This document shows, in pieces, positions 28,650 to 37,085 of a stretch of 64,000 nt of DNA; the stretch's first letter is position 1, and the number at the start of each line of letters is the position of its first letter. The DNA comes from Novosphingobium terrae (lineage in GTDB: Bacteria > Pseudomonadota > Alphaproteobacteria > Sphingomonadales > Sphingomonadaceae). The notes under the pieces were generated by a model. That model worked only from the letters and a program-made list of their open reading frames with translations, had not been told where the DNA came from and did no database searches. The position numbers and the translations under genes are program-made. The stretch is from NCBI RefSeq assembly GCF_017163935.1, contig NZ_JABVZR010000001.1:2046001-2110000 (forward strand), read 5' to 3'.

Positions 28650-28667
28650 TGTAACTGGTTAGTTCAT
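28650..28667 (+). promoter_or_regulatory. Candidate operator, site 3 (before the TonB receptor)
   Basis: TGTAACTGGTTAGTTCAT lies 55 bases before the receptor start. It contains the 8-base palindrome-like AACTGGTT and shares AC..G.T.GTTCAT with sites 1 and 2. Confidence 0.5.
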
Positions 28668-28721
28668 AAATGGCAGCAAGCCATGATGATAAGAATCTTG
28701 GGATTCAAAACGGGGGAAACC

Positions 28722-31595
28722 ATGAAAGGTAAGACGAGATTCGTCGTCCAGATGTCGATTCTGGCGGCAGGGGTTGCCTTGGCAGGCACGGCGCAGGGGC
28801 AAAGCGCCGAACCAGTCGCAAAAGCACCCGAAACCACCGGCGCAGCAGACATCATCGTCACCGGTTCCAGCCTGAAGGGCGTGGCCCCGGTGGGCTCCAA
28901 CCTCACCACCGTGGGCCGGGCCGAGCTGGAAAGCTCGGGTGCGCAGACGGTGCAGCAGGTGCTGAAATCGGTGCCCGCCGTGGTCGGCCTGCAGGCTCCG
29001 GGGCAAGGCGCTTTCGGTTCGGCGGACGGTTCGGGCACCAATGCGCCGACCATCCACGGGTTGGGCGCCTCGGCTTCCAACTCCACGCTGATCCTGATGA
29101 ACGGCCACCGCATTCCCACCAGCGGCATCAACCATGTGCTGGCCGACCCCAACATCATCGCCCCCATCGCGCTGGAACGCGTCGAGGTTTTGGCTGACGG
29201 CGCCTCCTCGGTCTATGGTTCGGACGCAGTTGCGGGCGTGATCAACTTCATCACCCGCAAGAAGTTCAACGGGTTGGAAGTCAACGTCCAGAAGGGCTTC
29301 GCCAGCAATTACAAGACCTTCAACGCGGGCGTGCTGGGCGGCAAGACCTGGGACACGGGCTCTTTCCTGCTGGCTTACAACTATTCCAACCGCTCCAATC
29401 TGGCGGCATCCTCGCGCAGCTTCTCGCGCAGCGGCAACCTCACGGGTCTGGGCGGCAGCAATTTCGTCACCAGCCGCTGCGCCCCGCCCAGCCTGACCAG
29501 CGGTGGCAGCACCTATTACAGCTACGGCAGCTACACGGCAAGCAACTGCGACCCGACCAGCACCTGGGACATTCTGCCGTCTGAAAAGCGCCATAACGTC
29601 TATGCGCAGGTGATGCAGGACGTGGGCGACAAGCTGCACCTCTCGGCGGATTTCATCTACGCCAACCGCAAGAATGTGCAGAATGTCACGCGCGGCAGCG
29701 CCTCGGCCACCATCTATGGCAATGGCGCGACGTTGCCTGCGGGCCGCTCGATCAATCCCTATTTTCAGGCCTTCAATCTGGGCGGCACCACGCCGACCTC
29801 CTACACGGCCAACTGGGATGCCGATCAGATGTTCGGCCCCGGCGCGACCATCACCGGCAGCGCCGAAGACATCTACATGCATCTGGACGCCACCTATGAT
29901 CTGACCTCCGCGTGGTCGGTGAATGTCGGCGGCATCTATGGGCGTGACAATTCGCAGCAGGTCAATCAGGGCCAGCTCAACACCTCCGCCTTCAATCTGG
30001 CGGCCAATGGCTACACCTCGGCCTCGATCAACGGCGTGACGCAGTCGGTCAGCCAGACCCTGACCACCGCCAATGCCATCGACTTCTGGGGCAATGGCAC
30101 GTCAACGGCCACCCGCGCCGCGCTGATCGACAACAACCAGCTGCAATCCGCCCGCCAGACCATGCGCAACGCCTATCTGAAGGTCAGCGGCGAGTTGTTT
30201 GACATTCCCCATGCCGGGGCGGTCAAGCTGGCGGTTGGCGGCGAGCTGACCGGCTATGGCCTGCATCAGGACATTGTGCGCCCCAACAATCTGGGCGTCG
30301 CCAGCCAGAACTCGCAATATCTGTCGATCGACTACAAGCGCAATGTCGCCTCGGCCTATGCCGAGCTTTATGTGCCGATCATCAAGGATGGCTTCGTCAA
30401 ATCGCTCGACCTCAACATCTCGGGCCGCTTCGACCATTACAATGACTTCGGCAACACCACGAACCCCAAGATCGCCGCCAATTTCGAGCCGGTGCGCGGC
30501 ATCAAGTTCCGCGCCAACTGGGCACGCAGCTTCGTGGCCCCTGCCCTCACCTCGATCGGTTCGAACGCCAATGGCCTGACGGGTGAATCCGGCTTTGCCG
30601 GTGTACTGGGCTCGGCGCTGCCGGGCGGCGCTCCGGTGGTCAGCCTCGCCAGCTTCCCCACGGCGGCCAATCTGCCGGGCGCGGTCTGCTCGGCCACGGC
30701 CTGCAATCTGGGCGGGGTCTATGGCGTGCAGGTCAGCGGCGGCAACGGCAAGCTGAAGGCCCAGAAGGGCGAGGCATGGAGCATTGGCGTCGATCTGACC
30801 CCGGTGCAGGTGCCCGGCCTGCGCCTCTCGGTCACCTATTGGAGCAACAAGCTGAAGGGCGGCATCACCGCGCCTCAGCCTGCCCTCGCGCTGGGTTCGG
30901 CGGATCTGGCCTATCTGATGCAGATCTACCCCTCGGGCGCCACGGCAGCGCAGGTCGCCACGGCGGGCGCGGGCCTGCCCCAGACCGGTGCGATCAGCCA
31001 GACGGCCTATTACATCTACAACTATCAGCAGGCCAATGTTCTGAACCTTGACGTTGCCGGTCTGGATGTGGCGGGCAGCTACCGCTTCGATACCTCCTTC
31101 GGCAAGTTCAACCTGGGCGCATCCTTCACCCGCAAGGTGAAGTTCGACCAGTATTTCGGCGACAATGGCACCAAGTTCAGCGTGCTGGGCACATCGGGCT
31201 TCAACACCACCTTCCCGTCCGTCAAGTTCGAGGGTCGCTTCAATCTCGGCTACGACAAGGGTCCGTTCAGCGCCGATGTGTTCTACAACTATCTGGGCGG
31301 CTACACCTATTGGGGCAGTTCGGCGGTGAACCCCGTCACCCGCACCAATGGCGTGCCGACCGGCGGCGGCGACAAGATCGGCAGCTTCGGTACGGTGGAC
31401 CTGCATGTCAGCTACAAGCTCGACAAGCTGCCCGCCCTGCATGATGCGACCTTCTATGTCGATGTCACCAATCTGGCGGACAAGATGCCGCCCTTCGTCA
31501 ACACCTACACCACCAATGGCGCGGTGGGTTACGATGCTCTGAACGGCAACCCCATCGGGCGCGTCGTCAATCTGGGCATTCGCGCCAAGTTTTAA
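28722..31595 (+). CDS. TonB-dependent outer-membrane receptor
   Basis: Energy-coupled import across the outer membrane. The ATG at 28722 follows GGGGGAA (28712-28718) and starts a signal peptide (MSILAAGVALAGTAQGQ), giving 957 residues; an earlier ATG at 28683 is less likely. A TonB-box-like ADIIVTGSS precedes the plug (VQQVLKSVPAVVG, TLILMNGHRIP, ERVEVLADGASSVYGSDAVA). The rest is a 22-strand barrel ending in the aromatic residue of AKF. It belongs to the large sphingomonad group with LxxG-type loops that imports organic compounds rather than siderophores. Its position next to the MFS carrier points to quinate/shikimate or a plant-derived ester. Confidence 0.92.
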   Translation: MKGKTRFVVQMSILAAGVALAGTAQGQSAEPVAKAPETTGAADIIVTGSSLKGVAPVGSNLTTVGRAELESSGAQTVQQVLKSVPAVVGLQAPGQGAFGSADGSGTNAPTIHGLGASASNSTLILMNGHRIPTSGINHVLADPNIIAPIALERVEVLADGASSVYGSDAVAGVINFITRKKFNGLEVNVQKGFASNYKTFNAGVLGGKTWDTGSFLLAYNYSNRSNLAASSRSFSRSGNLTGLGGSNFVTSRCAPPSLTSGGSTYYSYGSYTASNCDPTSTWDILPSEKRHNVYAQVMQDVGDKLHLSADFIYANRKNVQNVTRGSASATIYGNGATLPAGRSINPYFQAFNLGGTTPTSYTANWDADQMFGPGATITGSAEDIYMHLDATYDLTSAWSVNVGGIYGRDNSQQVNQGQLNTSAFNLAANGYTSASINGVTQSVSQTLTTANAIDFWGNGTSTATRAALIDNNQLQSARQTMRNAYLKVSGELFDIPHAGAVKLAVGGELTGYGLHQDIVRPNNLGVASQNSQYLSIDYKRNVASAYAELYVPIIKDGFVKSLDLNISGRFDHYNDFGNTTNPKIAANFEPVRGIKFRANWARSFVAPALTSIGSNANGLTGESGFAGVLGSALPGGAPVVSLASFPTAANLPGAVCSATACNLGGVYGVQVSGGNGKLKAQKGEAWSIGVDLTPVQVPGLRLSVTYWSNKLKGGITAPQPALALGSADLAYLMQIYPSGATAAQVATAGAGLPQTGAISQTAYYIYNYQQANVLNLDVAGLDVAGSYRFDTSFGKFNLGASFTRKVKFDQYFGDNGTKFSVLGTSGFNTTFPSVKFEGRFNLGYDKGPFSADVFYNYLGGYTYWGSSAVNPVTRTNGVPTGGGDKIGSFGTVDLHVSYKLDKLPALHDATFYVDVTNLADKMPPFVNTYTTNGAVGYDALNGNPIGRVVNLGIRAKF

Positions 31596-31607
31596 GTCCA
31601 CCCTCGG

Positions 31608-31643
31608 CCGCTCCGGGGCTTGTTGTTTCCGGAGCGGTTTTTT
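31608..31643 (+). terminator. Intrinsic terminator after the TonB receptor
   Basis: CCGCTCCGG (31608-31616) and CCGGAGCGG (31629-31637) form a perfect 9-bp stem followed by six T residues (31638-31643). It lies between the receptor and the dehydrogenase, so the latter needs read-through or its own promoter. Confidence 0.9.
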
Positions 31644-31661
31644 CGAAAGTGTGCCTCCGAT

Positions 31662-32555
31662 ATGGTTCTGTCTTCCCCTGCTCCGCAACGCGATCCCCAT
31701 GAGACGAAACGCATCATGGTCGGTCTGGTCGGGCGCGGTATTCTGGAAAGCCGCACCCCCTGGATGCATGAGCAGGAGGGCGATGCGCAGGGGCTGCGCC
31801 TGCTCTACACTCTGTTCGATTTCACCCATAACGGTTGGGATGACAAGGATCTGCCCCAGCTTCTCGATGCCGTGCAGACATCGGGCTTTGCCGGGCTCAA
31901 CATCACCTTCCCCTTCAAACAGGCGGTGATGCCGCTGCTCGATGAGCTGTCGGAAGGTGCGCGCGCGATTGGCGCCGTCAACACGGTCGTGTTCCGCGAT
32001 GGCAAGCGCATCGGTCACAATACCGATGTTTCAGGCTTTGCTCAGGGCTTTCTCGATGGCCTGCCCGGCGTGGCTCTGGGTCATGTGCTGCAGCTGGGCT
32101 GCGGCGGCGCCGGATCGGCCACCGCCCATGCCCTGCTCTCCACCATCGGCGTCCAGCATCTGAGCCTGTTCGACACCGATGCCGTGCGCGTCGAGGCCCT
32201 GCGCTATCAATTGGCCGCCACCTATGGAGCGGAGCGCGTCTCCATCGTGAAGGATGCCGTGCAGACGGCGGGCAAGGTTGATGGCATTCTCAACGCCACA
32301 CCCATCGGCATGGCCAAGTTCCCGGGCACGCCCATCGATGTGGCTGCCTTGCAGCCGCACCATTGGGTGGCCGAGATCATCTATTTCCCGCTGGAAACGC
32401 CGCTGCTGGCGGCTGCCCGCGCTCTGGGCTGCCGCACATTGACGGGCCAGGGCATGGCCGTGGGTCAGGCAGCGGATGCCTTTGGCCTGTTCACCGGTCA
32501 GGCGCCGGATCGTGCGGGTATGGCTGAAAGCTTCGCCGCCTTTACGGCTGGCTGA
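31662..32555 (+). CDS. Shikimate/quinate dehydrogenase, AroE superfamily (QsuD-like)
   Basis: A 297-residue cytoplasmic NAD(P)-dependent dehydrogenase of the shikimate dehydrogenase fold. The substrate domain has LVGRGILESRTPWMHEQEG and NITFPFKQAVMPLLDEL with the catalytic Lys, and NTDVSGF with the catalytic Asp. The nucleotide domain has LGCGGAGSATAHALL. The C-terminal ALGCRTLTGQGMAVGQAADA closes the fold. The SRTPxMHExEG and HNTDVSGF wording resembles the catabolic quinate/shikimate dehydrogenase QsuD of Corynebacterium rather than the biosynthetic AroE. It would turn quinate or shikimate into the 3-dehydro compounds that lead to protocatechuate. The start is moderately certain because no strong ribosome-binding site is visible. 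Confidence 0.87.
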   Translation: MVLSSPAPQRDPHETKRIMVGLVGRGILESRTPWMHEQEGDAQGLRLLYTLFDFTHNGWDDKDLPQLLDAVQTSGFAGLNITFPFKQAVMPLLDELSEGARAIGAVNTVVFRDGKRIGHNTDVSGFAQGFLDGLPGVALGHVLQLGCGGAGSATAHALLSTIGVQHLSLFDTDAVRVEALRYQLAATYGAERVSIVKDAVQTAGKVDGILNATPIGMAKFPGTPIDVAALQPHHWVAEIIYFPLETPLLAAARALGCRTLTGQGMAVGQAADAFGLFTGQAPDRAGMAESFAAFTAG

Positions 32556-32580
32556 ACCGCCGGATGATCCGGTGGCCTGA

Positions 32581-32622
32581 AAAGCCCGACATGGTGATCT
32601 TCCCCACCATGTCGGGCTTTTT
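32581..32622. terminator. Bidirectional intrinsic terminator
   Basis: AAAGCCCGACATGGTG (32581-32596) and CACCATGTCGGGCTTT (32605-32620) form a perfect 16-bp stem with an 8-base loop, with T-runs on both strands. It serves the dehydrogenase (plus) and proS (minus), which converge here. Confidence 0.92.
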
Positions 32623-32625
32623 GTC

Positions 32626-34179
32626 TTAGTAGGCGCGCGCCACGTAAATGCGCTCGACCGCCGCTTCGCCGGTGAAAGGGCACTGCCCTTCGGCGGGCGC
32701 GGCATTCAGCGCCGTGTTGCGGATCGTCAGCTTGAGCGCCTTCAATTGCTCAACCACCTTCTCCAGTGCGGCGCCGGTCGGGCGCGACCAGTTCAGCTCG
32801 ACCCAACCCGGATAGCGCTGATCATCGGCAAAGAAGGTCGCCAGCGCATCGAGCGAGGTAATCCCGGTCGTGATGTTGGCATCGCGGCGCTCGGTCGCCT
32901 CGGCGTGCAGGCTGGACTGGATGCTTTCCAGCTCGGCGACAGCTGCGGCGATGAAGTCATCGCGCGTCTGGCCGACGAAATTGACCTTGCCATCGTCCTT
33001 CCACAGCCGGTCGCGACGCACCGCCGAAACCATGCCGCCAGCAGCATCGCGCCCGCCGATTTCCAGAATGATCGGCGCGCCCTTCTTGACCCAGGCCCAG
33101 CGCTTCTGCGTGGCCTTGCCCGCGCGCTTGTCGAGCAGCACGCGGATCGGCTCGCCCAGAGCGGAAAGCTTGGCCAGCTCGCGGCGGATCTCTTCGCAAT
33201 AGGCCAGCAGGGCCTCATCGCCATCATCCTCGCGCAGCATCGGCAGGATGATGATCTGATGCGGCGCGATGGCGGGCGGTACGCGCAGGCCGTCATCGTC
33301 ACCATGGGTCATGATGACGCCGCCGATCATGCGGGTCGAAACGCCCCAGCTGGTGGTATGCGCCAGCTCCTGAGCGCCTTCCTTCGACTGATAGCGAATG
33401 CCCGCAGCCTCGGCGAAACCGGTGCCAAGGTAATGGCTGGTGCCCGCCTGCAGCGCCTTGCCATCCTGCATCATCGCCTCGATGGAATAGGTGGCGACAG
33501 CGCCGGGGAAGCGCTCATTCTCGGGCTTCTCGCCAGCCACGACCGGCATGGCCAGCACGTTTTCGGCAAACTCGCGGTACATTTCCAGAGCGCGCAGCGT
33601 TTCGCTCATCGCATCATCGCGATCGGCATGGGCGGTATGGCCCTCCTGCCAGAGGAACTCGCTGGTGCGCAGGAACATGCGCGTGCGCATTTCCCAACGC
33701 ACCACATTGGCCCACTGGTTGACCATCAGCGGCAGGTCGCGCCAGCTCTGCACCCAGCGGCTCATCGCGGCGCCGATCACGGTTTCGCTGGTGGGGCGCA
33801 CGATCAGCGGCTCTTCCAGCTTGGCCTCGGGGTCGGGGATCAGCCCGCCCTTGCCGTCACCGATCAGGCGGTGATGGGTGACGACCGCCATCTCCTTGGC
33901 GAAGCCCTCCACATGGTCGGCCTCCTTGGAGAAGTAGCTGAGCGGGATGAACAGCGGAAAATAGCAATTGTCGACGCCCGCTTCCTTGATGCGCGCGTCC
34001 ATCAGCTTCTGGATGCGTTCCCAGATGCCGTAGCCCCATGGCTTGATGACCATGCAGCCGCGCACGCCCGATTCCTCGGCCATTTCGCCTTCGGAGACGA
34101 CCTGCTGATACCATTGCGCGAAATCATCGGCGCGCTTGACGGTCAGCGCGTGGCGGATCTTGGAAGCGTTTTGTGTCAT
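32626..34179 (-). CDS. proS: Prolyl-tRNA synthetase
   Basis: Charges tRNA-Pro with proline in the cytoplasm. The 517-residue protein from the ATG at 34179 is the shorter archaeal/eukaryote-like type that lacks the inserted editing domain of the E. coli enzyme. Class II motif 2 and the specificity region appear as IVRPTSETVIGAAMSRWVQS and NQWANVVRWEMRTRMFLRTS. An EGHTAHADRDDA segment and a C-terminal anticodon-binding domain follow, with a final CPFTGEAAVERIYVARAY. The start excludes 12 extra codons reading MNLARRPAKAAR. Confidence 0.95.
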   Translation of the reverse strand: MTQNASKIRHALTVKRADDFAQWYQQVVSEGEMAEESGVRGCMVIKPWGYGIWERIQKLMDARIKEAGVDNCYFPLFIPLSYFSKEADHVEGFAKEMAVVTHHRLIGDGKGGLIPDPEAKLEEPLIVRPTSETVIGAAMSRWVQSWRDLPLMVNQWANVVRWEMRTRMFLRTSEFLWQEGHTAHADRDDAMSETLRALEMYREFAENVLAMPVVAGEKPENERFPGAVATYSIEAMMQDGKALQAGTSHYLGTGFAEAAGIRYQSKEGAQELAHTTSWGVSTRMIGGVIMTHGDDDGLRVPPAIAPHQIIILPMLREDDGDEALLAYCEEIRRELAKLSALGEPIRVLLDKRAGKATQKRWAWVKKGAPIILEIGGRDAAGGMVSAVRRDRLWKDDGKVNFVGQTRDDFIAAAVAELESIQSSLHAEATERRDANITTGITSLDALATFFADDQRYPGWVELNWSRPTGAALEKVVEQLKALKLTIRNTALNAAPAEGQCPFTGEAAVERIYVARAY

Positions 34180-34242
34180 GCGCGCGGCCTTAGCCGGGCG
34201 CCGCGCCAAGTTCAAACCCTGTGTGTGGGAAAAATGTGCTGG

Positions 34243-34277
34243 AAAGAGGGAGGGAAAAGCCGGTTTCCTCCCTCTTT
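34243..34277 (-). terminator. Hairpin after phaR
   Basis: AAAGAGGGAGGGAAA and TTTCCTCCCTCTTT (34264-34277) pair with one bulge, just past the phaR stop on the minus strand. A TTTTT occurs about ten bases beyond the stem on that strand. Confidence 0.6.
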
Positions 34278-34284
34278 GGCCGGC

Positions 34285-34878
34285 TTACTTGCCCAGCTGA
34301 TCCAGCTTCTTCTGCATGGCCAGCATCTGCTCACGCAGGGCATCGAGTTCGCTGCGGGTGCCTTCGGTCTTCTCCGGCTCTGCCGCAGCAGCGGGTGCCT
34401 CATCCTTGGGCGAAACAGCGCCGCCTTCCGCGCCGGGCATAAAGGCGGCGGCGGCGGCCTGGAACATGGCGATGTTCTGCTGGGTCAGCCGGGCGAGCGG
34501 ATTGGTCTCGATGCTGTCCTCAAACGCCTTGCGCAGCTTGAGCTGGTTGGCGCGGAACTGGTCCATGCTGGCTTCAAGGTAATGCGGGATCAGCGCCTGC
34601 ATCGAATTGCCATACATGCCGATCAGCTGGCGCAGGAAATTGACCGGCAGCATCTGCTCGCCGCTGGCCTCTTCCTCCATGATGATCTGGGTGAGGATCT
34701 GATGGGTGATGTCCGAGCCCGACTTGGCGTCCAGCACGCGGAACTCGATTCCCTCACGCGTCATCTTGGCCAGATGATCGAGCGTGATGTAGCTCGACGA
34801 CTGGGTGTTATACAGCCTGCGGTTGGCGTATTTCTTGATGATGACGGTGTTGTCCTTGGGGCCCGCATTGTCAGCCAT
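34285..34878 (-). CDS. phaR: Polyhydroxyalkanoate synthesis repressor PhaR
   Basis: A 197-residue DNA-binding repressor that also senses polyhydroxybutyrate granules and controls phasin and storage genes. The N-terminal accumulation-regulator DNA-binding domain reads VIIKKYANRRLYNTQSSSYI and LDHLAKMTREG. The middle granule-binding region is ITHQILTQIIMEEEASGEQM and LPVNFLRQLIGMYGNSMQ. The C-terminus is a coiled coil (ELDALREQMLAMQKKLDQLG). No pha synthesis genes are in the window, which is common for phaR. Confidence 0.95.
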   Translation of the reverse strand: MADNAGPKDNTVIIKKYANRRLYNTQSSSYITLDHLAKMTREGIEFRVLDAKSGSDITHQILTQIIMEEEASGEQMLPVNFLRQLIGMYGNSMQALIPHYLEASMDQFRANQLKLRKAFEDSIETNPLARLTQQNIAMFQAAAAAFMPGAEGGAVSPKDEAPAAAAEPEKTEGTRSELDALREQMLAMQKKLDQLGK

Positions 34879-34972
34879 CAGTCTGTCCTACTCCCGTTTC
34901 TGAACGGCAGTTTGCACTCAAAAGACCATGGACGCAACAGATTGCTGCGCAGCAGCACGGCAAAACGCAAGT

Positions 34973-36019
34973 TTAGCCCGCACGTGCGAAACGGTTCCCC
35001 AATCCGGTTAACAGCTCATATTGAGACAAACCTGTCTGAGCCGCCGCACGCGGCAGATCATAGTCGACATTCAGCCAGTCGCCCTCGGTCAGATGGGGCA
35101 CATGGGTGAGGTCCACGATGGTCAGATCCATCGAAACGCGCCCCAGCACCGGCAGCTCCCCGCCATCGCCCGTGCGCAGCATTCCCTGCCCCGACCAGCA
35201 GCGCAGATAGCCATCGGCATAGCCCAGCGCCACCGTGCCAAGGCGCATTGGCCCGGGAGCGGTGAATGTGGCATTGTAGCCAATGGTGTCGCCCGCCGCG
35301 ACCTGCCTCACCTGCAGCAACGCCACCTGAGGCTGCACCACGGGGCGGATCACATCGGCCAACTCCGCGCGCGCAATGCCGCCATAAAGCGCCAGACCGG
35401 GGCGCGTCAGATCGCCATGATAGGCCGCGCCCAGCGCAATGCCCGCGCTGTTGGCCAGCGCCGCGCGCCGATGCGGCAAGGTGCCGCGCGAGGCTTGCCA
35501 ACGCTGAAGCTGCAGCGCGTTGAGGGCGCTGTCTTCATCGCCACTGGCCAGATGGGAATGCAGCACATCCACCTCCAGCCCGGCCAACTGCCCCAGATCG
35601 CCCGCCGCCAGCCCGAGCCGGTTCATGCCCGTATCGACCATCACATCGCACAGACCGCCGCCTGCCTCACGCCAGCGCCGCGCCTGATCGAGCGAATTGA
35701 GCACCGGCCTCACGCCTGTCGCCTTGGCAAAAGCCACATCAGCATCGGTCAGCGGGCCGTGCAGCACGGCAATGCGGCGCGGATCGATCAGATCGACCAG
35801 ATCCGCCGCCTCAGCCCAATGGGCAACGAAGAAATCCGCGCAACCGGCCCGTGCCAACAGCGGCGCCACGCGACGCGCGCCCAGCCCATAGGCATCGGCC
35901 TTCACCGCCGCCCCCGCCTTCGCAGCACCGGAAAGAGCATCCAGCGTCTGCCAGTTATGAGCCAGCGCCTCGCCATCGATTGTCAGGCGCAGGGGGGTGG
36001 CGGGGGGAGCAACTGTCAT
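34973..36019 (-). CDS. alr: Alanine racemase
   Basis: PLP enzyme that interconverts L- and D-alanine for peptidoglycan. 348 residues, slightly short for the family. The PLP lysine lies in AAVKADAYGLGARRV. The second catalytic base region appears as IGYNATF, and the C-terminal domain has LGRVSMDLTIVDLTH. The substrate loop HSHLASGDED and the GxALYGG element (PGLALYGGIA) are present. It is the last gene of a minus-strand run radA-cvpA-IscU-like-alr. Confidence 0.94.
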   Translation of the reverse strand: MTVAPPATPLRLTIDGEALAHNWQTLDALSGAAKAGAAVKADAYGLGARRVAPLLARAGCADFFVAHWAEAADLVDLIDPRRIAVLHGPLTDADVAFAKATGVRPVLNSLDQARRWREAGGGLCDVMVDTGMNRLGLAAGDLGQLAGLEVDVLHSHLASGDEDSALNALQLQRWQASRGTLPHRRAALANSAGIALGAAYHGDLTRPGLALYGGIARAELADVIRPVVQPQVALLQVRQVAAGDTIGYNATFTAPGPMRLGTVALGYADGYLRCWSGQGMLRTGDGGELPVLGRVSMDLTIVDLTHVPHLTEGDWLNVDYDLPRAAAQTGLSQYELLTGLGNRFARAG

Positions 36020-36057
36020 GTCAAACCTCAGAAATCGTCACGGAGCGCGGGCTCGTC

Positions 36058-36477
36058 CTAGGCAGCCATGGCTTGCAGCACGGCGCGCCAGCCCAGCAGG
36101 AAAGCGCCATGCCGACCGGGGTAATCCCGCACCGCCGCCAGCGCTTCGAGCCCGGGCCAGTCAGGCAAATCGCCCTTTGCCCCCAGCCATGCCGCGATCT
36201 CCGCTTCGGCTTTGGCGAAATCAGCTTGCGCGCGCCCTGTTGCAGCGCGCGCCATCAGGCTGGCGGCGGCCTGGCCGATGGCGCAGGCCTGCGCCGCAAT
36301 GCCGATGCGCCGGATGGCCCCGTTTTCGTCCAGTTCGATCCCCACCCTCATCCGGCTGCCGCAAGAGGCCGAGCGGGCCTCCCCGATCAGCGGCAGGTCG
36401 CTTGCCATGGGCCAGCGCGCCAGATCCAGCGCCATCGCCAGCACATCGGGCGAATAGAGAACCGAGCCTGAAGCCAA
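36058..36477 (-). CDS. IscU/NifU-N-like iron-sulphur scaffold protein, one Cys missing
   Basis: A 139-residue protein with the IscU-type fold. Iron-sulphur scaffolds normally use three Cys. Here Cys39 (SASCGSRM) and Cys65 (AQACAIGQAAAS) are in place, but the third position in the C-terminal YPGRHGAFLLGW segment (about residue 125) is not Cys. The missing ligand suggests a changed role: cluster or iron sensing, or assembly with a partner that supplies the ligand. It lies three bases after cvpA and 38 bases before alr in the same direction. No other isc or suf gene is visible nearby. Confidence 0.82.
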   Translation of the reverse strand: MASGSVLYSPDVLAMALDLARWPMASDLPLIGEARSASCGSRMRVGIELDENGAIRRIGIAAQACAIGQAAASLMARAATGRAQADFAKAEAEIAAWLGAKGDLPDWPGLEALAAVRDYPGRHGAFLLGWRAVLQAMAA

Positions 36478-36480
36478 GGC

Positions 36481-37074
36481 TCAACCGGCCTTGTGATGGG
36501 GGCGATGATGCGGCGCGACGCGGGGCTTGGGCGCGTCATCATCATTGCTGGCCGAACTGTCGGCATCCGCAGCATCGGCGGCAGCCTTGCGGCGCTCCGA
36601 GACGATCTTGAGCAGTGCGCTGCTGCTGGCGTTGACGAAGGGATAGGTGCGGCTCTTGGTGATCCATTCGGGCCTGCCGCCCACGCCCCAGACCGTGTCA
36701 TAGAACAGCACGATAAGCGAGAAACCCGCTACCACGATCAGCGTGCCTTTCACCGCGCCAAAGCCGAAGCCCAGCACGCGGTCAACAGGGCCAAGGATCG
36801 AGTTACGCGCGGCGCCGCCCAGATAGCGGGCCAGAAAGCGCACAAGGAAATAGGGCACCAGCAGCAGGAACAGGAAAGCGGCGACATCGGCGCCGGATTC
36901 CGATCCGATATGCGACACCAGCGCTGCGGCCAGCGGGGCTTGCAGCAGATGCACTGCGGCCATCGCCACGATAAAGGCGGACAGCGAAATAGCCTCCTGC
37001 ACGAAACCGCGCAGAAAGCCGAGCGAGGCAGCGGCGCCCACCACCACGAAAACAGTTACATCAAAACCGGTCAT
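36481..37074 (-). CDS. cvpA: CvpA-family membrane protein
   Basis: A 197-residue inner-membrane protein with four hydrophobic helices (DVTVFVVVGAAASLGFLRGF, ISLSAFIVAMAAVHLL, FLFLLLVPYFLVRFLARYL, GTLIVVAGFSLIVLF). The GFxRGFVQE and LGPVDRVLGFGFGAVKG segments are family hallmarks. CvpA is linked to colicin V production, envelope homeostasis and bile or stress resistance in enteric bacteria; its exact role is unknown. A cytoplasmic tail rich in Asp, Ala and His (HHRPHHKAG) ends the protein. Confidence 0.9.
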   Translation of the reverse strand: MTGFDVTVFVVVGAAASLGFLRGFVQEAISLSAFIVAMAAVHLLQAPLAAALVSHIGSESGADVAAFLFLLLVPYFLVRFLARYLGGAARNSILGPVDRVLGFGFGAVKGTLIVVAGFSLIVLFYDTVWGVGGRPEWITKSRTYPFVNASSSALLKIVSERRKAAADAADADSSASNDDDAPKPRVAPHHRPHHKAG

Positions 37075-37085
37075 AGAGGACCGGA

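Noticed and set aside
32746..35109. Plus-strand open frame spanning proS and phaR
   Set aside because: Crosses two genes that are certain on the minus strand and shows no domain.
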